Assembly: GCF_014851915.1 (NCBI RefSeq) | Contig: NZ_JACVAP010000008.1 | Coordinates: 1 to 64,000 of the forward strand | DNA length: 64,000 nucleotides | From: Xanthomonas sp. XNM01 | GTDB taxonomy: Bacteria; Pseudomonadota; Gammaproteobacteria; Xanthomonadales; Xanthomonadaceae | Direction: 5' to 3' | Part shown: piece after piece, positions 53,002 through 61,073 of the stretch | Numbering within the stretch: the stretch's first letter is position 1 | Layout: each line of letters begins with the position of its first letter | Made by a program: the position numbers and the translations under genes | The notes under the pieces: generated by a model | Seen by the model: only the letters and a program-made list of their open reading frames with translations | Databases searched by the model: none | What the model was told of the DNA's origin: nothing

Positions 53002-54372
53002 CTACAGCGAGTACGGCAGCTTGAAGCCCAGGCTGAAGTCCGGCGCATCCGGCGTCAGGCCGATCCCGAGCAGGCCGACCAGGGTCGACTTCGGGCTCAG
53101 CGCGTAGGTCACGCCGAGATTGAACATGGCCGCGTTGGCATCGCTGCCGATCACCTTGCTCCACGGACCGCCCGCATAGCGGGTGCGCGCGCGCGCGCTC
53201 ATCCGGTCGCTCAGCGAGATGCTCAGGCTGGTGCGCTCGTTGAAGGCGAACGCGACGCCGGCACCGAAGTAGAACGAGCGGCCCAGGCGCACGTCGCCCG
53301 GATTGACCGTATCCGGGTTGTTGTCCAGATCGTCGAAGCTGCCCTTGAACGAGTGGGTGTAACCGATGTTGCCGAACAGGATCGCCGGGTCGGTGGTCTT
53401 GACCGCCGACAACCCCAGGCTGGCCTGCCAGACACCGTTGCCGGTGGGCTGCTCGTCGGGCACCGCGAAGCGGATGAAGTCGTCGTCGTCGCGCTCGAGC
53501 ACCGTCCATGGAATGCCGTAGGGCTCGCGCCCGGTCGGTGCGGTCACGCCGAGGTTGAGCACGGTGTCCGGGCGCCAGCCGCGCTCGCCGAACAGCTTGT
53601 AGTTGGCGCTGACGGTGACATCGCCCAGGCCGGTGCCGCTGGTCTCCTCCTGCGCGATCGCCGCGGCCGACCCCCCGGCGCCGCCCTTCTGGTAGACGGT
53701 CTTGCGCGCGATGTAGGGCACGTCCAGGTTCAGGGTCAGGCGCGGGCCCAGGCCCCAGCGCGCGGCGGCGTTGTAGGTCGCGGTATCGGACTCGACGTTC
53801 TCGATCGCGATGTTGCCCAGGAAGATCGCATCCAGCGCCAGGAAGCCGTTGAGGCTGAGCTGCTTGCGGTCGTAGCGGTTGTAGGTCAGCCCGTTCTCCA
53901 GCACCAGGCGCTGCTGGAACAGGGTCCGGGTCTGCTCCTTGACGTCGGCGACGCTGCGGCTGATCGCCTCCTCGCGCGCCTGCTGCGCCTCGGCGGCCGT
54001 GCTGGCGTAGCCTTCGCTCCTGGGCGGCGACGGGGCCATGGCGTCGGCCTGCTGCGGCGGTTCGGCCGCGCTGCCCGGGGCGGCCAGGTCGGGGGCGATG
54101 CCGGCCGTGGCCGGCGTGGCCGCCTGGACCCGGCCGGCCAGCCGGGCCTGCAGCGCCTGCACCTGCATGTCCAGCTCGCGCAGGCGGCGCACCTCCTGCG
54201 CATAGCTCGACTTCAGCGCGGCCAGCTGCGCGCTGAGCTGCTGCAGATCGGCGGCGTCGGCCGGGTCGGGGGCCTGCTGGGCCAGCGCCGTCGGTGCCGC
54301 CAGCACCAGCAGCAGCGCGGCGACCAGCGGCGTGTGGACGCGTCCATGGACGCAATGCGAAGTCCTGTTCAC
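53002..54372 (-). CDS. fapF: FapF-like outer-membrane secretion channel of the amyloid system
   Basis: 456 residues. The start is a GTG preceded by GGGGGAGACAACC. Signal peptide, then a coiled-coil region (about 40-75, LQQLSAQLAALKSSYAQEVR and the following Leu/Gln heptads). A Pro/Ala linker and a beta-barrel follow (alternating strands such as YNRYDRKQLSLNGFLALDA and GLGDVTVSANYKLFGERGW), ending ISL/LPYSL with the C-terminal aromatic strand. This coiled-coil-plus-barrel order is that of FapF, the amyloid exporter. Last gene of the operon, 23 bases after the gene upstream. Confidence 0.82.
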   Translation of the reverse strand: MNRTSHCVHGRVHTPLVAALLLVLAAPTALAQQAPDPADAADLQQLSAQLAALKSSYAQEVRRLRELDMQVQALQARLAGRVQAATPATAGIAPDLAAPGSAAEPPQQADAMAPSPPRSEGYASTAAEAQQAREEAISRSVADVKEQTRTLFQQRLVLENGLTYNRYDRKQLSLNGFLALDAIFLGNIAIENVESDTATYNAAARWGLGPRLTLNLDVPYIARKTVYQKGGAGGSAAAIAQEETSGTGLGDVTVSANYKLFGERGWRPDTVLNLGVTAPTGREPYGIPWTVLERDDDDFIRFAVPDEQPTGNGVWQASLGLSAVKTTDPAILFGNIGYTHSFKGSFDDLDNNPDTVNPGDVRLGRSFYFGAGVAFAFNERTSLSISLSDRMSARARTRYAGGPWSKVIGSDANAAMFNLGVTYALSPKSTLVGLLGIGLTPDAPDFSLGFKLPYSL

Positions 54373-54395
54373 CGGTTGTCTCCCCCGTGCTGCGC

Positions 54396-55187
54396 TCAGT
54401 AGCCGATCGCGATGCCGCGACCGAACGAAATGGCCTGGGCGACGTTCTGCCCGAGCGGCGCGCGGGCGCTGCCGCTGCCACGTACCAGGTCGATTTCCAT
54501 CCAGTTGCTGGCCACATGCCCGTCGCCGCTGAGCTGGATGGTCTGGCCCAGCCCGCTGCGGCCGATCCACTGCTCGACCGCGCCATGGCCGTCGATCTGC
54601 AGCAGCACGCGCGCCGCGTTGTCCTGCAGCAGCGCGCTGGCCTGCATCCCCGGCGCCTGCACGCTGGCGCTCTGGCTGCTGACGGGCGCGGCATCGGCGA
54701 TGACATCGGCATCGCCCTGCCCGCGCACGCTGACCCGGGCGATGTTGCTGGCGCGGTTGGCGTCGCCGGCCACCTGCACGCTCTGGACCAGGCCCGAGGC
54801 GTTGGCCAGCCCGCTGGCGTCGATGGTGCGCGCGCCGTCCGGCGCCGGCAGTGGCGCATCGGCCGCGGTGATGCTGACGTGCGGCTGGAACACCAGCTTC
54901 GGCGCACCCGGTGCGCTCACGTCCAGGCCCACGCTCATGCGGCTCTGCAGCAGCTGGCCGTTCTGCGCCTGCCAGCTCGACACCATGGTGACGCCGAACC
55001 AGGCGACCGCGTTGTCGCCGACGGTGTAGCGGCCGCGCATGCCGCCCAGTTCCTCATCGCTCAGTTCGGTCAGTCCCGCACCGGGGGGGGGAGGTGGTGC
55101 CGGCGCGGCGTCCTGCGCGAAGGCAGGCAGTGCGAGCGGGGCGGCGGCCAGGCCGATGGCCAGGCAGAGCGGGTGGCGGGTGTTCAT
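54396..55187 (-). CDS. fapE: FapE-like extracellular or matrix component of the amyloid system
   Basis: 263 residues. Signal peptide ends AFA. The mature protein has TELSDEELGGMRGRYTVGDN, followed by many Ala/Gln/Ser-rich strands (SGLANASGLVQSVQVAGDAN; ASNIARVSVRGQGDAD), as in the FapE group. It is exported and thought to join the fibre. The coding strand contains a run of nine C near the N-terminus (plus-strand G9 at 55083) that encodes Pro residues. Start at MNTRHPL. Confidence 0.78.
   Translation of the reverse strand: MNTRHPLCLAIGLAAAPLALPAFAQDAAPAPPPPPGAGLTELSDEELGGMRGRYTVGDNAVAWFGVTMVSSWQAQNGQLLQSRMSVGLDVSAPGAPKLVFQPHVSITAADAPLPAPDGARTIDASGLANASGLVQSVQVAGDANRASNIARVSVRGQGDADVIADAAPVSSQSASVQAPGMQASALLQDNAARVLLQIDGHGAVEQWIGRSGLGQTIQLSGDGHVASNWMEIDLVRGSGSARAPLGQNVAQAISFGRGIAIGY
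55083..55091 (+). repeat. homopolymer run of nine G in the fapE-like gene
   Basis: Nine consecutive G (C on the coding strand) inside codons for a Pro-rich segment right after the signal peptide. Slip of one base would frameshift fapE, so it is a candidate on/off tract. Confidence 0.6.
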
Positions 55188-55197
55188 GCGCAGGTCC

Positions 55198-55899
55198 TCA
55201 GAACAGGTCGGCATGGGTGAAGCCGAAGTCGATCAGCTCGGCATCGGTGATCGGGCCCTGCCGGGCATACAGCGCACGTGCGCTGGGTTTTCCGGTCGGT
55301 TGCAGCAGCACGGTGTTCTTGTCGAAGTCGCTGCCGATCACGATGAACACGGCGCGCGACGGCCAGGCCTCGAGGAATTCGGGCAGCGGGATCAGGCGGT
55401 TGCCCAGGATCGGGTCGCCGACCTCGACCAGGTCCTCGCGGACCTGCTTGAGCACCACGAAGTGGCGGAAGCCGCGCACGTCCATCAGCACCAGGCCGGG
55501 GACGCGCAGCGAGCGCAGCCGGTCCTCGTCGACGCGGTAGCCACGGCCGCGCATGCCCAGCGACTCGACGTAGCGCTTGATGTCCAGCAGCGAGAAGCCG
55601 CGCTCGCGCACCACGTCCGGATCGGCCAGGGTCAGCATGCCTTCGATCACCGTGTCCTCGTCCGCGTCCAGGTGATAGGCGTAACGCAGGATCGTGGCCA
55701 GGGAGGCCGCGCCGCAGCTGTAGTCGGTCTGCTGCCGCACCAGGTGGCGGAAGCGCGCCTCGTGCATGCTCTCGACCGGGCGGGTGTACAGCGCGCCGTT
55801 GGGCAGCACTCCGGAGAAGCCGATGTCGGCCGCGTGCAGCGGCGACGCGGCGAGCGCGCCCAGCACGAGCGGCAGCCACGACAGGACGGAACGACGCAT
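55198..55899 (-). CDS. fapD: FapD-like C39 cysteine peptidase of the amyloid system
   Basis: 233 residues. Signal peptide, then a C39 fold: catalytic Cys in RQQTDYSCGAASLATILRY, His in RGFRHFVVLKQV, Asp in EVGDPILGNRLI. The C39 peptidase is an invariant member of fap operons and is thought to process or license the fibre subunits. Start at MRRSVLS. 124 bases after fapC; the gap contains two large hairpins. Confidence 0.9.
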   Translation of the reverse strand: MRRSVLSWLPLVLGALAASPLHAADIGFSGVLPNGALYTRPVESMHEARFRHLVRQQTDYSCGAASLATILRYAYHLDADEDTVIEGMLTLADPDVVRERGFSLLDIKRYVESLGMRGRGYRVDEDRLRSLRVPGLVLMDVRGFRHFVVLKQVREDLVEVGDPILGNRLIPLPEFLEAWPSRAVFIVIGSDFDKNTVLLQPTGKPSARALYARQGPITDAELIDFGFTHADLF

Positions 55900-55935
55900 G
55901 GCGGAACTCCACGGGGCACGGCAGGAGGGATGGAA

Positions 55936-56001
55936 GCCCCGTCCCGCGGGGGAGGCGGGACGGGGCGTTCCGTGAGTTCCCGGCCACGGCGGATGGCCGG
56001 G
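55936..56001 (-). terminator. two tandem perfect hairpins in the fapC-fapD gap
   Basis: On the plus strand GCCCCGTCCCGC (55936-55947) pairs with GCGGGACGGGGC (55955-55966), and CCCGGCCA (55979-55986) pairs with TGGCCGGG (55994-56001). Both stems are perfect and have no T-run. They lie right behind fapC and could set a high fapC to fapD-F ratio by partial termination or 3'-end protection. Confidence 0.7.
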
Positions 56002-56023
56002 AGTCACCTTGTCGCGGCGGGTG

Positions 56024-57586
56024 TCACTCGCCGTTGCCACCACCGCCACCGCCGCCCGTGGAGGGCTGGGCGACGGCCAGCGCCAGGCTGTTGGCCTGCA
56101 GGTTGCCGGTACCGGCGGCGACGTTGACGCCGATGTTGCCGCTGGCTCCGGAGAAGGCGCCGCCGGACAGCGACGCGGAGTTGGTCGCCGCGGCCACCAC
56201 CTCGGTGCTGCTGAACATCAGCGTGCCGCTCAGGCTGGCTTCCAGGTCGGCGGTGCCCATCTCGTCGAACGACAGCTCGCCTTCCTCGCCGGTATCGAAC
56301 GCGATGCCGCCGATCGGGTCGCCGTCGGCGTTGTTGCCGCGCCACGGGTTGTCCTTGGCGTTCTGGATCTCGCCATCCATGTCGATGTGGCCGGTCGCGT
56401 CGCCGCTCGGATGGTCGAGGCCGCCGTCCCAGGTATCCAGGTAGAAGTTGTCCTGCTGGTAGGCCTCGCCGCGGCCGGAGTAGCTGCCGCTGCCGCTGGA
56501 CGCGGTGGTACCGGTGATCGCGCCCTGCAGCGAGATCTCCACCGACTCCTGCACCTCGCGGGTCTTCGGCGCGTTGGCCACCGCGTTGCCCTGCGAGATC
56601 TGGTTGGAGCTGACGCTGGCCTGGGCGTAGGCGCTGGTGGCCACCGAGGCCGACAGCGCGTTCTTCTGCGCGTTGTTGTTGCCCGAGGCGACGTTGACGC
56701 CGATGTTGCCGGCCGCGTCGGAGAACGCGTTGCCCGACATCGCCGCGGCGTTGCTCGTGCCCTCGTTCATCGTCTGGTTGCCGCTGCCCTGCTGGTTGAC
56801 GAAGACCTCGGCATCGGCGAGGCCGAACGAGAAGCTGGCGTCGGCGGCCGACAGCGCGGCGGCGTTGTCCTGCGCGTTGTTGTCGCCGGCGGCGACGTTG
56901 AACTGCAGGTTGCCCGACGCACCGCTGGCGGTGTCCTCGCTGATCGAGGCGTCGTTGCTCAGCTCGTCGTTCAGGCCCATGTTCCCGCTGACCGACTGGC
57001 GGTTGTCGATGACGGCGATGGCGGCCGAGTCGATCTCGATGTCGCCGCTCAGGGTCGGGTCGCCGCTGAAGGAGATGTCCGAACTCAGCGACAGGTCCTT
57101 CTCCAGGTTCACCGACACGCCATGCTCGTTGCGCTCGCGCCGCACGTCGGACTGGACGTTCTCGTACTCCTCGTAGGTCTTCAGGGTCTGGTCGACCCAG
57201 GTGTTGACCGTGGTGTTGGCTTCCTCGTTGATCGTGGTGTTCCACTCGAAGTTGTCGGTGTAGTTCACCGTCTCGGTCACGTCCGAGGTGTAGCTCTGGC
57301 TGACGCTGTTGTCGATCGTGTCGGTGTAGCTGGCGGTCTGGGTGACGCTCGTATCGACGTTGGTGTTGGTATTGGTATTCGTGTTGGTGTTGGTGTTGGT
57401 GTTGGTGGTCGTATTGGTGTTGGTGACGTTGGTTTCGTAATTGCGGGTGTCGTCGATGGTGATGTCGTGGTCGACGACCAGGATGTCCTCGACGGGATCG
57501 GCCGAGGGCGTCTCGGCATTGGCGACCGAGGCGGTGGCCGCGACGATCGCGGCGGCCAGCACGGTCCAGCTCATGGTCTTCTTCAT
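56024..57586 (-). CDS. fapC: FapC-like major functional amyloid subunit
   Basis: 520 residues. Signal peptide (KKTMSWTVLAAAIVAATASV). A long Asn/Thr-rich region (45-100) includes about ten NT dipeptides. Three imperfect amyloid repeats carry the Fap consensus with paired Asn/Gln: ASGNLQFNVAAGDNNAQDN (223-241), AAGNIGVNVASGNNNAQKN (291-309) and ASGNIGVNVAAGTGNLQAN (481-499). The spacing between repeats is long and variable, and the C-terminus is glycine-rich (GGGGGGGNGE). No C-terminal CxxC is seen. Start at MKKTMS with ribosome site GAGAGAGGACACC. About twice the usual Pseudomonas FapC length. Confidence 0.85.
   Translation of the reverse strand: MKKTMSWTVLAAAIVAATASVANAETPSADPVEDILVVDHDITIDDTRNYETNVTNTNTTTNTNTNTNTNTNTNTNVDTSVTQTASYTDTIDNSVSQSYTSDVTETVNYTDNFEWNTTINEEANTTVNTWVDQTLKTYEEYENVQSDVRRERNEHGVSVNLEKDLSLSSDISFSGDPTLSGDIEIDSAAIAVIDNRQSVSGNMGLNDELSNDASISEDTASGASGNLQFNVAAGDNNAQDNAAALSAADASFSFGLADAEVFVNQQGSGNQTMNEGTSNAAAMSGNAFSDAAGNIGVNVASGNNNAQKNALSASVATSAYAQASVSSNQISQGNAVANAPKTREVQESVEISLQGAITGTTASSGSGSYSGRGEAYQQDNFYLDTWDGGLDHPSGDATGHIDMDGEIQNAKDNPWRGNNADGDPIGGIAFDTGEEGELSFDEMGTADLEASLSGTLMFSSTEVVAAATNSASLSGGAFSGASGNIGVNVAAGTGNLQANSLALAVAQPSTGGGGGGGNGE
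57359..57432 (-). repeat. GTTGGT-type microsatellite in fapC
   Basis: About a dozen near-perfect 6-bp GTTGGT/ATTGGT units coding for Asn-Thr repeats. A length change by whole units keeps the frame and would lengthen or shorten the NT tract next to the signal peptide. Confidence 0.75.
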
Positions 57587-57630
57587 GGTGTCCTCTCTCT
57601 CTTCATTCCGGTTTGATGGATGACCGCCCC

Positions 57631-58257
57631 TCACGGGCCGGGCGCCACGGACAGCAACACGCGGTTGTCCGTGGCGTTGGCCGATCCCGCGATCTGATTG
57701 AGCTGCAGCACGCCCTCGAACCCGCGCAGCGCGGTGGCCTCCACGGCCACGTTGCGGCTGGCGGTTCTCCCCGCCGGGATCGCTACGGTCTGTCGCTCCG
57801 CCGACGCGACGACGGCCACGGGTCGATGCCCCGCCTGCGTCCCGCGTGTGCTCCTTCCGGCCGCCTGCAGCACCACCGCGTTGAGTTCCGCGTTGGCGCT
57901 GCCGCTGGCCTGGTTGATCGATGCGATGCCACTGGCGCCGGCCAGGGCATGGCCGCCGATGCGCGCCTGCGCATGGGCGGATACGTCGTAGTGTTCGCCG
58001 CCGCGGCGCTGCAGCGCGTTCGCGGAGGCCAGCGCGTCGCGGCCCACCGCCAGGCTGCGCAGGTTGGCCTGCTGGTTGAGGTCGCCCGCCGCCTGGTTGG
58101 CGGCGATCGCGCCGCGCGCACCGGACAGCGCGTTGCCGTCGATCCGGCTGTCGGCCAGGTAGCCCAGCATCTGCGCGTAGTCGTCGCCGGCCAGCGCCGG
58201 TCCTGCGGCGCCAGCGGCCAGCAGGACGGCGGCCGCGACCAGGCCGCGCCCGGTCAC
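57631..58257 (-). CDS. fapB: FapB-like minor (nucleator) amyloid subunit
   Basis: 208 residues. Signal peptide, then three repeats with the amyloid pattern NQxxGxxNxxxN: GARGAIAANQAAGDLNQQAN (46-65), GASGIASINQASGSANAELN (107-126), GFEGVLQLNQIAGSANATDN (179-198). FapB in Pseudomonas nucleates the FapC fibre and has the same repeat. Its start overlaps the upstream gene by four bases. Confidence 0.82.
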   Translation of the reverse strand: MTGRGLVAAAVLLAAGAAGPALAGDDYAQMLGYLADSRIDGNALSGARGAIAANQAAGDLNQQANLRSLAVGRDALASANALQRRGGEHYDVSAHAQARIGGHALAGASGIASINQASGSANAELNAVVLQAAGRSTRGTQAGHRPVAVVASAERQTVAIPAGRTASRNVAVEATALRGFEGVLQLNQIAGSANATDNRVLLSVAPGP

Positions 58258-58778
58258 CGGCCACCTCCCGGGGTGCCGGCGCCGGCGGCCGGCGCCGCGC
58301 CGAGCGGGAACTGCGCCAGGGCGCCGGTGATGCGGTCGCCAATGCCACGGGTGGCGCCGCCGACCGCGCCCATCGGCACGCCGATCGTCCGGCCCAGACC
58401 GCTGCCGGACAGTGCGCCGCCCTCGCCGGTCGCCCGGCCGAGCGTGCCCGCCAGCGCCTGCCCGGTCAGCCGGGCCGGCACGGCGGCATCGGTGTGATCG
58501 GAGGCCAGCTGCTGGCCGGACGACAGGGCCGCGAAGTCGTCGTCGGACAGTTCGCCCGTGCCCAGGCTCTGCGCCAGTTCGCGCCTGGGCGTGGGGTCGA
58601 CGATCAGGGCGATGCCGGGTGGCGCCGGGCGATACGCCGGGCGGGCGTTCACGTCGCGCAGCAGGACCATCTCACCGTGGCGGGGCTGCACGCCGACGTG
58701 GGCATCGGCCGCCAGCGCGGCCAGCGGCGCGCCTGACAGGGCGAGCAGCAGGAGCTGGGTGGGGCGTGGGCTTGGCAT
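58254..58778 (-). CDS. FapA-position protein, first gene of the amyloid operon
   Basis: 174 residues. Start at MPSPRPTQLLLLALSGAPLA, with a signal peptide. The mature part has LLRDVNARPAYRPAPPGIAL, ELAQSLGTGELSDDDFAALS and a Gly/Ala-rich end. The position fits fapA, whose product is a periplasmic chaperone that tunes fibre composition, but similarity is too weak to name it. First gene behind the sigma-54 promoter. Confidence 0.65.
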   Translation of the reverse strand: MPSPRPTQLLLLALSGAPLAALAADAHVGVQPRHGEMVLLRDVNARPAYRPAPPGIALIVDPTPRRELAQSLGTGELSDDDFAALSSGQQLASDHTDAAVPARLTGQALAGTLGRATGEGGALSGSGLGRTIGVPMGAVGGATRGIGDRITGALAQFPLGAAPAAGAGTPGGGR

Positions 58779-58813
58779 GGTCGGGTCCCCGCGGTGATGG
58801 CGGGAACACCAGC

Positions 58814-58829
58814 GCAGATCGCGTGCCAA
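58814..58829 (-). promoter_or_regulatory. sigma-54 (-24/-12) promoter of the amyloid operon
   Basis: On the minus strand: TTGGCACG (58829-58822), spacer CGAT, CTGC (58817-58814). This differs from TTGGCACG-N4-TTGC by one base. Transcription would begin about 12 bases downstream, near 58,803, leaving a ~25-base leader before the ATG at 58,778. Confidence 0.82.
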
Positions 58830-58890
58830 TTCTTGAAACCCATTTTTTTCAATGACTTGCATTGCCGGCTGCGCAAGCGGGCGCGGGTGG

Positions 58891-58984
58891 GGTGTATCAC
58901 CGGCTTGCCAGCGCGGAGGGCGTCAGCGGCCGCGCATGCCGCGCCAATGCTGGCTGCATGCCCCTGTTCCAGCGCTGATACACC
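58891..58984. promoter_or_regulatory. two inverted copies of GGTGTATCA, candidate activator sites
   Basis: GGTGTATCA at 58891-58899 and its reverse complement TGATACACC at 58976-58984, centres 85 bases apart. They lie 60-160 bases upstream of the -24 element, the typical distance for sigma-54 enhancer sites. The same region holds the promoter of the divergent radical SAM gene. Confidence 0.55.
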
Positions 58985-59123
58985 GCTGGCACAGCGGTTA
59001 CAGCAGCACGCGAACGGTCCGGTCGCGCCGCGCCGCCGCTCCTCGGGGCCGATCCCCTGTCGGGTTCAGGCCACACGTGGAGCATGGCTTGCCGCCCCCG
59101 CAATTAGCAAGAATACTAACGAA

Positions 59124-60257
59124 ATGAACTCCCCCGAGGATTTACGCACCACACCGCATTTCGCGCTGCCCGATGCCGCGGGCCGGCCGCGCGTGCCGAT
59201 CAAGGGCCGCGGCGCGGCATCGTCGGTGCCGGGCCGGTTCGCGGTGACCACGGCACTCGAGGTCGACGATGGCTGGGACGCCCAGGACGGCGAGGAGTTC
59301 GGCCCCTCCAGGCCGCGCACCGTGGTGAGCGCGGAAACCGCGCGCAGCATCATCAGCCGCAACAGTTCGCCGGACGTAGGGTTCTCGCAGTCGGTCAATC
59401 CCTATCGCGGCTGCGAGCATGGCTGCATCTACTGCTTCGCCAGGCCGTCGCATGCCTACTTGGACCTGTCGCCGGGGCTGGACTTCGAGACGCGGATCTT
59501 CGCCAAGCACAATGCGGCGGCCCTGCTGCGCGCCGAACTCGCGCGTCCGTCCTACGTGTGTTCGCCAATCGCGCTGGGCATCAACACCGACGCCTATCAG
59601 CCGGCGGAGCGACGGCTGGGGATCTCGCGCGCCTGCCTCGAGGTGCTGGCCGATGCGGGGCATCCGGTCAGCTTCGTCACCAAGGCGGCGCTGATCGAAC
59701 GCGACATCGACGTGCTGGCGGCGATGGCACGGCGCCGCCTGGTCACCGTGCACTTCTCGGTGACCACGCTGGACAACCGGTTGGCGGCGAAGATGGAGCC
59801 GCGCGCGGCGGCCCCGCACGCGCGGCTGCGCGCGATGCGGGCGCTGCACGAGGCCGGCATTCCGGTGGGCGTGCTGGTGGCGCCGGTGATTCCGATGATC
59901 AACGACCGCGAACTCGAGCAGATCCTCGAAGCAGCCCGCGCGCACGGCGCACGCTCGGCCGGTTACGTGCTGCTGCGGCTGCCGCACGAACTGGCGCAGC
60001 TGTGGCGCGAATGGCTGGAGCTGCACTATCCGGACCGGGCCAGGCACGTCATGAGCCTGGTCCAGCAGATGCGCGGCGGCAGGGACTACGACGGCCGCTT
60101 CGGCGCGCGCATGGTCGGCGAGGGCCCGTTCTCGCAGCTGATCGCGCAGCGCTTCGCCGCGGCCCATCGCCGGTTCGGATTCGGCCGGATGCCGCGCCTG
60201 GACACCAGCCAGTTCGTCCCGCCGCGGCCGACGACACCGCAGCTCGATCTGTTCTGA
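59124..60257 (+). CDS. PA0069-family radical SAM protein
   Basis: 377 residues. NPYRGCEHGCIYCFARPSH contains the CxxxCxxC 4Fe-4S motif. The barrel of the SPL-like family is seen in FVTKAALIERDIDVLAAMA, VHFSVTTLDNRLAAKMEPRA and the C-terminal block FGARMVGEGPFSQL. Start at MNSPEDL. The reaction is unknown; related SplB proteins repair spore photoproduct, but that is not implied here. Divergent from the amyloid operon. Confidence 0.9.
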   Translation: MNSPEDLRTTPHFALPDAAGRPRVPIKGRGAASSVPGRFAVTTALEVDDGWDAQDGEEFGPSRPRTVVSAETARSIISRNSSPDVGFSQSVNPYRGCEHGCIYCFARPSHAYLDLSPGLDFETRIFAKHNAAALLRAELARPSYVCSPIALGINTDAYQPAERRLGISRACLEVLADAGHPVSFVTKAALIERDIDVLAAMARRRLVTVHFSVTTLDNRLAAKMEPRAAAPHARLRAMRALHEAGIPVGVLVAPVIPMINDRELEQILEAARAHGARSAGYVLLRLPHELAQLWREWLELHYPDRARHVMSLVQQMRGGRDYDGRFGARMVGEGPFSQLIAQRFAAAHRRFGFGRMPRLDTSQFVPPRPTTPQLDLF

Positions 60258-61073
60258 TCCTGCTGCGCGGTCCCTGCGTGATCTCGCATGGAAGTGGCCG
60301 CCGCACGCGCGCCCGGCGTGCAGTGCGTGAGGCGGCAGCGCCGCACGCCCGGTGCCGGCACCGCGTGTCGCGGTCAGGACCGGCATCGCGTCCGCTCGAC
60401 CCGTAGCGGCTGCAGACATCCACGCGCGTGCCGGTCATCGCGTCCGACGGCGAAGCGGGATACGACGAGGCGCGATCGCCGGAAGCCGCGGACGGCATCG
60501 GGGGCGACCGGCCGGCGCGATGCGGCGCCCGTGGGCACGGCCGTGCGTTCTGCCATCGTGATCCGAAGCGGGCAGGAAAGGCCGCCACGGCGATCGACCT
60601 GCCACGTCGCTGTCCCGCCACTTCTGCGTCTCGGCTTCGCTGCAGGGACATCGCACCGGACCGCCATGCGGCCGCCTACCGACCGGTCGCCAGGCCGGTC
60701 GACGATCCCCGCGTTTCGCGGATCGCCTGGCCCGGATCGCGCCGATGCAATCCGGCGCGGCCTTCCGGGACGCCAGCCCAGCGGGCGGCCGGCGCCGCGC
60801 CCTGTCGTTGACGACCGCCCGTGGCCCGGGCACTCACCCGCTTCGTGCGATGTCGTCCCGGAAGCACGCCATCGCGGTCCCGGCATCCGGGCACCGGACC
60901 GGCACCAGCGCGGCCAGGCCTGCGCGCGCCCGTGCCGCATTGCCTCGCGTCCTTCCTCGTCCTTCCACACAGCCGATGTGACAGGCACACCCGGAGACCT
61001 GCCTGCAGCAGCGTCCCGGCATCGGCCGCGCCGTGCCATCGCCGGCATCCGGCCGGCACTCTAGAATCGGCGG
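60258..61073. other. long non-coding or degenerate stretch
   Basis: 816 bases between two plus-strand genes. Frames on both strands are Arg/Pro/Gly-rich, with no domain, signal peptide or good ribosome site, and I support none. It could hold a decayed gene, but I see no recognisable fragment. The last bases (TCTAGAATCGG, 61,060-61,070) may carry the cardiolipin synthase promoter -10. Confidence 0.45.

Noticed and set aside
57359-57432. CRISPR-like repeat
   Set aside because: The units are 6 bp without spacers and lie in the fapC coding sequence. No CRISPR array or cas gene was seen anywhere in the window.
60374-61048. Possible 224-residue minus-strand gene
   Set aside because: Arg/Gly/Pro-rich without hydrophobic core, domain or ribosome site. 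Overlapping frames on both strands look the same.
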